Positions 6,963-13,981 of a stretch of DNA of 28,739 nucleotides are shown here, piece after piece. Position 1 is the first letter of the stretch. Each line of letters begins with the position of its first letter. The notes under the pieces are model-generated. The model saw only the letters and a list, made by a program, of their open reading frames with translations, made no database searches and was not told the origin of the DNA. The DNA comes from JAJTHY01 sp964458795 (GTDB taxonomy: Bacteria; Pseudomonadota; Alphaproteobacteria; Rickettsiales; Midichloriaceae): positions 1 through 28,739 of the forward strand of contig CAYWJW010000019.1 in assembly GCA_964458795.1 (NCBI GenBank), in the 5' to 3' direction. The position numbers and the translations under genes were made by a program.

Positions 6963-7847
6963 TCATACTTCCTCATGTTCCTTTAAAAACCCACCCAAGT
7001 CTTCAAGTAACCTATTAAAAATTTGGGTCGATAAGTGATGTCCCATATGTTCATATTCTATAAACTTAGAGCCTTTAATAAGCTGAGCCAGTTTTCTCCC
7101 ATGTTCGATAGGCAGGATGAAATCCTCACTACCATGAATAACAAGCGTTGGAGCTTTTATCCTGTGTAGCCTTTCATGCAGATCTTGGGAGCTTGCCAAC
7201 GCAAGGCTATGATTATGAATACGGTTTCGGTTCTTTAATCGCTTTAATATATTGCCCTCAACTATTCTCATCTCAACCATATGCTCTGGCGCCTCTATTA
7301 TGCCATGCAAAGCAGCTTCATACATTTTTAGTGCCTCAGCTTTAGTTGTAGCCTTGATCCCAAGTATTGCCTGATAATACTTCAAGATATAGGGGCTTGA
7401 CGCTGGTAAACCGTGATGTATGACATCTCTGCCTTCAAAACCATCAATAAACGCCTGGTGATTCGGGGTAGACATAATACATGTAAGTGTCTTCACTCTA
7501 TGCGGACTATAGATAGCATTTAGTTGTGATATCTGCCCACCCATAGAGGCTCCTACCCAATGCGCGCAATCTATCCCATAATCATCCAGTATGGCTTTTG
7601 CATCCGACGCTAAATCTTCCAGGTAGTATGGATTATTCACATAATCTATACGCGCAGATTTACCTGTATCGCGGTTATCATAGCGTATTACTAAGAATCC
7701 GCGCTTCGCAAGAGCCTCACAAAAATCATCATGCCAAAACGCACCTTGAGCCGTTGCGCCCATTATCAACAAAACCGCTGGATTTGCAGAGGAACCATAA
7801 GTCTCTGTATAGATTTCAATCTTACCACTATATACAAATATGCCCAT
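6963..7847 (-). CDS. Alpha/beta-hydrolase fold enzyme
   Basis: A 294-residue soluble alpha/beta hydrolase. The nucleophile elbow is GASMGG with Ser101, the acid is Asp242 in HGSEDFILP, and the base is His270 in EHMGHHL. An oxyanion-region motif IMGATAQG (28-35) and RYDNRDTGKS (55-64) place it with the haloperoxidase/epoxide-hydrolase-like esterases. The substrate cannot be deduced. Its ATG lies two bases after the stop of the dCMP deaminase gene, so the two are almost certainly co-translated. No signal peptide, hence cytoplasmic. Confidence 0.88.
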   Translation of the reverse strand: MGIFVYSGKIEIYTETYGSSANPAVLLIMGATAQGAFWHDDFCEALAKRGFLVIRYDNRDTGKSARIDYVNNPYYLEDLASDAKAILDDYGIDCAHWVGASMGGQISQLNAIYSPHRVKTLTCIMSTPNHQAFIDGFEGRDVIHHGLPASSPYILKYYQAILGIKATTKAEALKMYEAALHGIIEAPEHMVEMRIVEGNILKRLKNRNRIHNHSLALASSQDLHERLHRIKAPTLVIHGSEDFILPIEHGRKLAQLIKGSKFIEYEHMGHHLSTQIFNRLLEDLGGFLKEHEEV

Positions 7848-7849
7848 GA

Positions 7850-8380
7850 TTATGGATGATGAGACGTAATCAGTGGGAAAGCCTGACCTTTATACAGACC
7901 TTCTATCGCAATCAACTTGCCGCTGAAGCCTCGTACTACAACTCCAGCTTCGCTAAGCATCTCGCGGGAAATTTCCATACTACGTTTCCAATCACCCTCT
8001 AATCCTTCTTGATTGCCAGGAAAGTTAATATCGTAAACAACTTCTTTAAGCCCACATTGGATTATGGACTTAGTGCATCTTGAGCATGGTATCCAAGGCG
8101 TATAAACCGTGCAATCTTTGGCTGATACTCCATTGAGTGCACAGTGAAGAATGGCGTTTTCTTCTGAATGGTTAACAGCAAGAAGTTTGTATTCTCTATC
8201 CTCATAGCGATAGTTGCGATCAGCCACTCCTCTAGGCAAACCATTGTAACCTGTAGCACGAATTTCTTTATCCGGCCCTACAATAACCGCGCCCACTCTG
8301 GTTGATGGATCTTTGCTTTTCATAGAGACCAAGTAGGCCATGGTCATAAAATATTGATCCCAGTCAAAAGTTTTTAACAT
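7850..8380 (-). CDS. Deoxycytidylate (dCMP) deaminase family protein
   Basis: Zinc-dependent deaminase expected to convert dCMP to dUMP for thymidylate synthesis. Zinc ligands and the catalytic Glu are present: HSEEN (H71, E73, with Ser replacing the common Ala between them) and PCSRC (C99, C102). The motif TRVGAVIVGPDKEI and TGYNGLPRG are typical of the dCMP deaminase/ComEB group. An in-frame ATG at 8395 exists, but it overlaps GGAG, which serves as a ribosome binding site for ATG 8380 at nine bases, so 8380 was chosen (176 aa). The downstream hydrolase starts two bases after its stop. Confidence 0.88.
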   Translation of the reverse strand: MLKTFDWDQYFMTMAYLVSMKSKDPSTRVGAVIVGPDKEIRATGYNGLPRGVADRNYRYEDREYKLLAVNHSEENAILHCALNGVSAKDCTVYTPWIPCSRCTKSIIQCGLKEVVYDINFPGNQEGLEGDWKRSMEISREMLSEAGVVVRGFSGKLIAIEGLYKGQAFPLITSHHP

Positions 8381-8443
8381 GTATCCAAGCTCCATAATAT
8401 TATGCAGATCCTATGTAGTTATGCCGCATACTCTTGTGCCCCA

Positions 8444-9226
8444 TTAGATTTGCAGGTTAGCCTTCATTACTGTAACAGCTTCTCCAGAAATTAAAACCCT
8501 ATTCACTAAATTTTTGCACTTCAGCTCACCTCCTCTAGAAGATAATTGATAGGCCATCATATCAGTTTTCTGTAACTTCTCAGACCAATACGGGATCAAA
8601 CGGCAGTGCGCTGAAGCACAAACAGGGTCCTCATCTATCCCAACGCTTGGAGCAAAATATCTAGAGTGAAAATCATATTTAGTACCCGCAGCTGTAGCAA
8701 TTAATGCACGGCATTCTATTTTCTTCAAAAGCTCCAGCTTTGGCTCTAGGGCGGCCAAGGCCTCCTCATTTTCAAATTCCATGAAGTAGCAGTTTTGAGC
8801 AAACCCTGTGTATGTAGGATCTAAGTTCACTACCGCTCTCAGCTCATCAGTAAGCACTACATGAGTTACCGGGTAGATGGGGAAGTTTAAATCGTACCAA
8901 CTTCCACTCACTGTTGCAGTAATATCACCAGACATGCTTTCAAACTTTACTTCACGTGTTTTATCTATAAGGCCGTTAGTTGCCAGTATATGCATACTGC
9001 CAATGGTTGCATGGCCACAAAGCGGTGCTTCTGAGGTGATGGTAAACCACTTAATTGCATAGTGATTATCTCCGAGTTTCTTAACAAAGGCTGTATTTGA
9101 ATAAGCTAACTCCATCGCTATATTTTGCATGTGTGTAATGTCGGGAAAATCCTCAACAAGACAAACACCTGCAGGGTTACCTTTAAATGGTATTGTTGTG
9201 AATGCATCGACTGTGTAGACTATCAT
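8444..9226 (-). CDS. PhzF-family isomerase-like protein with altered active site
   Basis: A 260-residue PhzF/YddE-family protein of two similar half-domains. Diagnostic segments are VDAFTTIPFKGNPAGV (residues 6-21), PLCGHAT (68-74), RYFAPSVG (189-196) and EDPVCASAHC (199-208). In characterised PhzF the catalytic Glu lies in a S-E-T motif. Here the equivalent reads S43-N44-T45, and the codon for residue 44 is AAT. Acid-base chemistry of the PhzF type may therefore be lost or different. The family is widespread and mostly of unknown function. No Shine-Dalgarno precedes the ATG, and a repeat-bearing gap separates it from the transporter genes upstream. Confidence 0.88.
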   Translation of the reverse strand: MIVYTVDAFTTIPFKGNPAGVCLVEDFPDITHMQNIAMELAYSNTAFVKKLGDNHYAIKWFTITSEAPLCGHATIGSMHILATNGLIDKTREVKFESMSGDITATVSGSWYDLNFPIYPVTHVVLTDELRAVVNLDPTYTGFAQNCYFMEFENEEALAALEPKLELLKKIECRALIATAAGTKYDFHSRYFAPSVGIDEDPVCASAHCRLIPYWSEKLQKTDMMAYQLSSRGGELKCKNLVNRVLISGEAVTVMKANLQI

Positions 9227-9260
9227 GTTTTGGTATTTAATTAGTGTTAGTACATACTTT

Positions 9261-9333
9261 TCTGATCTTATATTTATTAGTATACTTGACAGATTGTTCG
9301 TATGGAAGTCCCTAGGTAAAAAATATTTAACAT
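9261..9333. repeat. Dispersed intergenic repeat, copy 1 (73 bp)
   Basis: This stretch aligns with 16603-16677. Shared blocks include ATCTTAT, TTTATTAGTATA, TTGAC, ATGGAAGTCCCTA and AAAAAATA. Frames are not conserved between the copies, so it is a non-coding repeat rather than a gene remnant. It lies between the ABC permease stop and the phzF start. Confidence 0.65.
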
Positions 9334-9357
9334 GGATACCGCCGTCAAGCCTCGGTA
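9332..9357. repeat. Degenerate hairpin next to the dispersed repeat
   Basis: The sequence ATGGATACCG...TCAAG...CGGTA can pair as TACCG (9337-9341) with CGGTA (9353-9357). It resembles the perfect hairpin at 16813-16836, sharing TGGAT, a TCAAG loop and a following GACA. No T-tract follows on either strand, so it is not a typical intrinsic terminator. Confidence 0.45.
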
Positions 9358-9397
9358 AGACATATTTCTAAGTAATTGTCTCACCACAAATTTTTAA

Positions 9398-10618
9398 TCA
9401 CTGGTATCTGAGCGCCTCAATAGGATTTAACTTAGCTGCTTTTTGAGCTGGATAATAACCGAAGAATATACCAACCGAAGCAGCTACTGTAAGGGACGCT
9501 ATTATAGACCAGATGCTTATTTCAACTGATATATTAAATACCCATTTTAACATAAATGCCCCTCCAATGCCTACGACGAGCCCTATAAGGCTACCTATTG
9601 CAGAGATTATGATAGCCTCTGCAAAGAATTGTAACATTATACTGCTCTCTGGAGCACCAATTGCCTTTCGTATACCAATTTCACGCGTGCGTTCTGTTAC
9701 AGATACAAGCATTATATTCATTATACCTATTCCACCAACTACCAAGGATATAGATGCAACTGCACCAAGTAAGAGTGACATTACATGTGCTGTAGCAGCT
9801 GCGCTTTCAGCAATGGACTTAAGATCCCGTATACTGAAATCATCATCCATACTAGGCTTTAACTTATGCTTTGCGCGCAGTAGCTTGCTTATCTTGCTTT
9901 GCACAGTTACCAAGCCTTCTGTATCTTTGGCTTTAACCATAATGGCACGTACACTACCCGGAAATTGGGTACCGAATACTTTTCTTTGCGCCGTTGTAAG
10001 CGGTATCATAACTACGTCATCTTGATCCTGCCCTGTAAGGCTTTGGCCTTTACTGGTGAGATATCCGATGACCTCAAACGGCACATTGGTAATTCGGATT
10101 GTTTTACCTATTGGGTCTTCATCCCCAAAGAGATTTTCTTTTACGGTTTTGCCAATTAGTGCAACTCTACTTGCAGAATGCATATCCTGTTCCGTGAAAC
10201 CACTACCTAGCTGCATACTCCATTCTCTAACTGGTAATATCTCTGGAGTACTCCCAATTACAAGTGTGCTCCAATTGTTTGAACCATAAACAACTTGCGC
10301 TGTTTCTTGAATTGCTGGAGATACCATGTCTACTTCTGAAAATTCTGCAATAGATTTAGCATCATCAACTGTTAAAGTTTGCGCACTACCTGTGGCTAAC
10401 CTTACCGCCCCTGAAACAATTTTACCTGATAGAACTATTACTATATTACTGCCTATCGAGGATATACTTTTTTTTACATCGCTTTCAGCTCCCATACCCA
10501 CCGCTAGCATTAAAACAACTGATGCAACCCCGATAATAATTCCAAGCATTGTGAGGAAGGTACGCAGCAAAGTTGCCTTCATTGATACCCAAGCTTCAGA
10601 AAGAATATCAATCAGCAT
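9398..10618 (-). CDS. MacB/FtsX-type ABC transporter permease
   Basis: Membrane subunit of a type VII (mechanotransmission) ABC transporter. The 406-residue product has one N-terminal helix (about residues 18-42), a large periplasmic domain (about 45-270) and three C-terminal helices. The C-terminal part holds the family segment SLVVGGIGIMNIMLVSVTERTREIGIRKAIGA. In E. coli MacB the ATPase is fused to this permease; here it is a separate gene whose end overlaps this start by 11 bp. The start is preceded by GAGGTAGGG. It is the last gene of the tolC-adaptor-ATPase-permease cluster. Confidence 0.93.
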   Translation of the reverse strand: MLIDILSEAWVSMKATLLRTFLTMLGIIIGVASVVLMLAVGMGAESDVKKSISSIGSNIVIVLSGKIVSGAVRLATGSAQTLTVDDAKSIAEFSEVDMVSPAIQETAQVVYGSNNWSTLVIGSTPEILPVREWSMQLGSGFTEQDMHSASRVALIGKTVKENLFGDEDPIGKTIRITNVPFEVIGYLTSKGQSLTGQDQDDVVMIPLTTAQRKVFGTQFPGSVRAIMVKAKDTEGLVTVQSKISKLLRAKHKLKPSMDDDFSIRDLKSIAESAAATAHVMSLLLGAVASISLVVGGIGIMNIMLVSVTERTREIGIRKAIGAPESSIMLQFFAEAIIISAIGSLIGLVVGIGGAFMLKWVFNISVEISIWSIIASLTVAASVGIFFGYYPAQKAAKLNPIEALRYQ

Positions 10619-11327
10619 GTTGCCCTACCTCAGAATCACCATCTACTAGACCATCATAGGTAATGACACCATCCCTAAAACGGATTAACCTCTTAGCGTA
10701 TCTTGCTATATCAGCCTCATGAGTCACCAATATTATTGTGATGCCATCTTCATTTAATTTTGTAAAAATATTCATTACCTCTTTACTAGTTGCTGTATCA
10801 AGGTTACCTGTCGGCTCATCCGCCAAAATAATTTTTGGATTATTAGCTATAGCTCGTGCGAGCGCTACTCTTTGCTGCTGGCCGCCCGACATTTCATTGG
10901 GAAATGAATTAGCTAAATGTTTCAAACCAACTTGACCCAATACCTCAAGAGCACGCTCCTTTCTCTCGCTTTTTGCAATACCCAGGTAGAGCAATGGAAG
11001 CTCAACGTTCTCTAAAGCTGTGCGGCGAGAAAGTAGGTTAAATCCCTGAAAAACAAAACCTAATATACTATTCCGAGTACTTGCTAGTTGATTATTATCC
11101 ATACCCTCTACGTCTTGCCCATCTAGGATATATTTCCCAGATGTTTGAACATCTAAGCATCCCAGAATATTCATGAATGTCGATTTACCTGAACCAGAAG
11201 GCCCCATGATAGAAACAAACTCGCCACTAGTCACTTCAACATCAAGTCCTTTAAGCGCAGGCGTAACCATCCCATTTTCAGTAATGTACTGTTTGCTTAA
11301 ATCAGAAATGGATATTAGGTTATGCAT
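10608..11327 (-). CDS. ABC transporter ATP-binding protein (MacB/LolD type)
   Basis: Cytoplasmic ATPase of the tripartite exporter. All motifs are intact: Walker A GPSGSGKST (residues 42-50), Q-loop in FVFQGFNLL (91-99), signature MSGGQ (146-150), Walker B IILADEP (166-172) with catalytic Glu171, and the switch His203. At 239 residues it is a full single domain. It starts 12 bp after the adaptor gene and overlaps the permease gene by 11 bp, so the three subunits are probably made together. LolD is a near relative, but linkage to an adaptor and a TolC-type channel favours export. Confidence 0.95.
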   Translation of the reverse strand: MHNLISISDLSKQYITENGMVTPALKGLDVEVTSGEFVSIMGPSGSGKSTFMNILGCLDVQTSGKYILDGQDVEGMDNNQLASTRNSILGFVFQGFNLLSRRTALENVELPLLYLGIAKSERKERALEVLGQVGLKHLANSFPNEMSGGQQQRVALARAIANNPKIILADEPTGNLDTATSKEVMNIFTKLNEDGITIILVTHEADIARYAKRLIRFRDGVITYDGLVDGDSEVGQHAD

Positions 11328-11339
11328 TTTTGCCTAAAA

Positions 11340-12470
11340 TTATATTTTCAATTTGCTAGGATTGCCCTGGTTCTGCGGAGCAGTTCTATTTACTTCCTCC
11401 ACAATCACCTCGTCTCCTTCTTTAAGATCTCCAGACTTGATCTCAGTAAATTTACCGTCACTTATCCCTATCTCAAGTTTAATTAACTGTAGTTTACCAC
11501 CTCTAATCACGTATACTCCATAATCACTGCCTCTCTTTCTGAGCTCAGGCTTTATATTGGACGGACGAAATTGCAAAGCGGTATTTGGGACTTTAAGCAC
11601 ATCTTTTTTCTTATCAATGATAATATCTACAAATGCTGTCATTCCTGGCAGCAAAATTCCCTCTTCATTCTTAACATTTACAACAACATTATAAGTTACA
11701 ACATTTTGTATATTGGCTGAGTTGAGCCGGATCTGACTGATAACCCCCTTAAACTTTCTATCTCTGTAAGCATCAACAGTAAAGTTGACCTTTTGCCCAT
11801 TTTTAACCACTCCAACATCAGCTTCAGAAACACTGGTTATTATCTGCATCTTTGCTAAATCTTCAGCAATCGCAAACAATGTTGGCGTCTGAAAGCTTGC
11901 GGCTACTGTTTGACCCAAATCCACGTTACGCGATACCACAACTCCATCTAGAGGAGAGGTTATCACACTATATTCTAGGTTAGTTCTATCATGATCAACT
12001 TGCCCGCTTGCCGTTTGCACTTGAGCTTTTGCAATGGAATATGCTTCTTCAGATTGGTCAAGATCTGACCGTGCTATGAAATCCTGTTTGATAAGTTCAC
12101 GATTTCTTTTCAAGTTCACCTCTGCCAACTTGAGTGTAGCTTGAGCATTTGCGAGTGCTCCTTTACTTTGATTTAGCTGAGCTTGAAGCAGGGCAGGATC
12201 TAACTCTGCAAGTATATCTCCCTTTTTTACTACCGAATTGAAGTCGGCATACAGCTTCTTTATGGTACCTGAAACTTGCGTGCCCACATTGACTACAGTA
12301 ACTGGATTCACGGTTCCATTGGCTGAAACAAGCTGAACTATATCCCCATTCTCAACTACTTGAGTTCTATACTTAGTTGGGTCTACTTTATTCCCACTTA
12401 CAAAAAAAGTAACTAGTGCTATAAGCAGAGCTGTAGATGCAATAGCTATAATTATAATATTTTTTTTCAT
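11340..12470 (-). CDS. macA: MacA/HlyD-type periplasmic adaptor
   Basis: Membrane-fusion protein linking an inner-membrane transporter to an outer-membrane channel. It has one N-terminal membrane anchor (about residues 4-24). A first lipoyl half (GTVNPVTVVNVGTQVSG near residue 52) is followed by a coiled-coil hairpin (about 95-160) and the second lipoyl half with ITSPLDGVVVSRNVDLGQTV. Beta-barrel and membrane-proximal domains complete it. The 376-residue length matches MacA. It starts two bases after the tolC-like stop and precedes the ATPase by 12 bp. Cargo is unknown; relatives export macrolides, peptides, lipopeptides or heme precursors. Confidence 0.93.
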   Translation of the reverse strand: MKKNIIIIAIASTALLIALVTFFVSGNKVDPTKYRTQVVENGDIVQLVSANGTVNPVTVVNVGTQVSGTIKKLYADFNSVVKKGDILAELDPALLQAQLNQSKGALANAQATLKLAEVNLKRNRELIKQDFIARSDLDQSEEAYSIAKAQVQTASGQVDHDRTNLEYSVITSPLDGVVVSRNVDLGQTVAASFQTPTLFAIAEDLAKMQIITSVSEADVGVVKNGQKVNFTVDAYRDRKFKGVISQIRLNSANIQNVVTYNVVVNVKNEEGILLPGMTAFVDIIIDKKKDVLKVPNTALQFRPSNIKPELRKRGSDYGVYVIRGGKLQLIKLEIGISDGKFTEIKSGDLKEGDEVIVEEVNRTAPQNQGNPSKLKI

Positions 12471-12472
12471 AA

Positions 12473-13915
12473 TTAGTTATTTCCTATTTTTTCAGTCGTT
12501 AAACTACCTAGTGCCCGTATTAGGTTTACTCTATTAGTTAACCAATTATACTGAGCTAGAATTCTTTCTTGCTTAGCCCTTGAAAGCTGTGCTTGCGCAA
12601 TGAGCAAGTCCACTATATTACCTACACCAGCCTTATAACGTCCCAATGCCACCCTGTTTGCTTCTTCAGCACTTGCTACAAGCTCCTTTGTTGTTATTAG
12701 ATTTTGTTCTGAAGTTTTAAAATTATGATAAGTGGTCCATACGTCCTGTGATAGATTGATTTCGATACTATCTCGACTAGCAAGTTGTGCATTATAACTC
12801 TCTTGAGCCGCCACAATTGTGTATGTATTATTAAAACCCGTAAATATAGGTACTGCAACTGATAAGGCTATAGTGCCACTATTTTGGTTAATACCTCCAG
12901 TCGCATTATAATGATAATATTGCTGTGAAGCGCTCAAGGAAATGCTTGGATAGCCCGCAGCTTTCGCTACATCTATAGCCGCTTTATTGCTCTGCACCAG
13001 ACGATCAGCAGCCATAAGGTCTGGCCTGTTCTCTTTAGCGAACTTGATCATATCATGCACGCTAAGCGAGAATTCATCATACTTTTTATCCGCATTCAAA
13101 TCTGGTTGCATAAGTTGTATCTCATAATCAGGGTCAAGCCCTATAGAATTAAGAAGCGCACCTTTGTTAACATCTTGCTGATTCAAGGCTTGTATTTCTA
13201 CGAGCTTAGCTTGCGAGTATGCAGTTTCAGCTTGAAGCTTATCAACAAGCGCTACGCTCCCTACTTTATACCTTGTGGAAGCTGCGTCTCGACTGGTTTC
13301 AGCTGCCTTCAATGATTCACGAGCCGCAATTACCGAAGCCTTTGATGCAATGTAGCTGTAGTATGCCTGCACAACATTAAAGATCACAGACTGCATGGTT
13401 GAACTGAAAGTGTAATCAGATGCAAATAAGCTCTGTCTAGTTACCTCGTTCATAGCTTCCCGGCCACCAAAGTCATATAGTAAATAACTTAGAGTAATTG
13501 ATGGGTTAAATAAAGTTTGGCCAATTAACCGTTTGGAACGGGCATCCTGTCTATCACTCTTAAGAAATGCATTACTATACTCGTGAATCAGGGTCCTGCT
13601 TTCAATGATTTCCCCACTAATTGTAGGCAAATAGGCAGACCGACTGACCCCTAAAGCTGCAGCTGCTTCAAGAACACTAGCCCATGCACTGCGAGTGGTT
13701 GGGTTATTACACAGTGCTGTGTTAACCAAGTCTCTTAAGGTAAGTGGTTTAGCGCTGCTCGGCAACGTATTGCAGTACGCACAACTATTGGGATCACTAG
13801 ATTTTATTTCTCGCTTAGTTCTGAGAGGATCGGATAAAAATCCGTCCTCAGCGCAAGCGCTGAAACTTAGAGCGAGTGCCCCAAAAGCGCCCAGAAATAA
13901 AATTTTTAAAGTCAT
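12473..13915 (-). CDS. TolC-family outer-membrane efflux channel
   Basis: Outer-membrane component of the exporter. An N-terminal signal peptide (hydrophobic residues 4-20) ends with A20-C21-A22, suggesting signal peptidase I cleavage before E23. The nearby Cys lacks a good lipobox because the -3 residue is Phe. Two homologous halves rich in long helices follow, with TolC-like segments such as RYKVGSVALVDKLQAETAYSQAK and its second-half counterpart RYKAGVGNIVDLLIAQAQLSRAK. At 480 residues it is full length. It leads the export cluster, 66 bp behind gyrB. GGAG lies only one base before the ATG, which is too close for normal use. Confidence 0.94.
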   Translation of the reverse strand: MTLKILFLGAFGALALSFSACAEDGFLSDPLRTKREIKSSDPNSCAYCNTLPSSAKPLTLRDLVNTALCNNPTTRSAWASVLEAAAALGVSRSAYLPTISGEIIESRTLIHEYSNAFLKSDRQDARSKRLIGQTLFNPSITLSYLLYDFGGREAMNEVTRQSLFASDYTFSSTMQSVIFNVVQAYYSYIASKASVIAARESLKAAETSRDAASTRYKVGSVALVDKLQAETAYSQAKLVEIQALNQQDVNKGALLNSIGLDPDYEIQLMQPDLNADKKYDEFSLSVHDMIKFAKENRPDLMAADRLVQSNKAAIDVAKAAGYPSISLSASQQYYHYNATGGINQNSGTIALSVAVPIFTGFNNTYTIVAAQESYNAQLASRDSIEINLSQDVWTTYHNFKTSEQNLITTKELVASAEEANRVALGRYKAGVGNIVDLLIAQAQLSRAKQERILAQYNWLTNRVNLIRALGSLTTEKIGNN

Positions 13916-13923
13916 GCTCCACG

Positions 13924-13953
13924 ATTATAGTAAGTGACTACAGGTCCAGTCTA
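13924..13953 (-). promoter_or_regulatory. Candidate promoter giving a near-leaderless tolC transcript
   Basis: On the minus strand, TAGACT (13953-13948, 4/6 match) and a perfect TATAAT (13929-13924) are 18 bp apart. Transcription should start about seven bases past the -10, within a few bases of the ATG at 13915. The mRNA would have essentially no leader, fitting the absence of a usable Shine-Dalgarno. Confidence 0.45.
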
Positions 13954-13981
13954 CAATTGTGCTATCAAAAGGCAAGCCTTG

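Noticed and set aside
12473..13915. TolC-like protein as a lipoprotein of the OprM type
   Set aside because: The Cys near the signal peptide end has Phe at -3, a poor lipobox, while an A-x-A signal peptidase I site is present.
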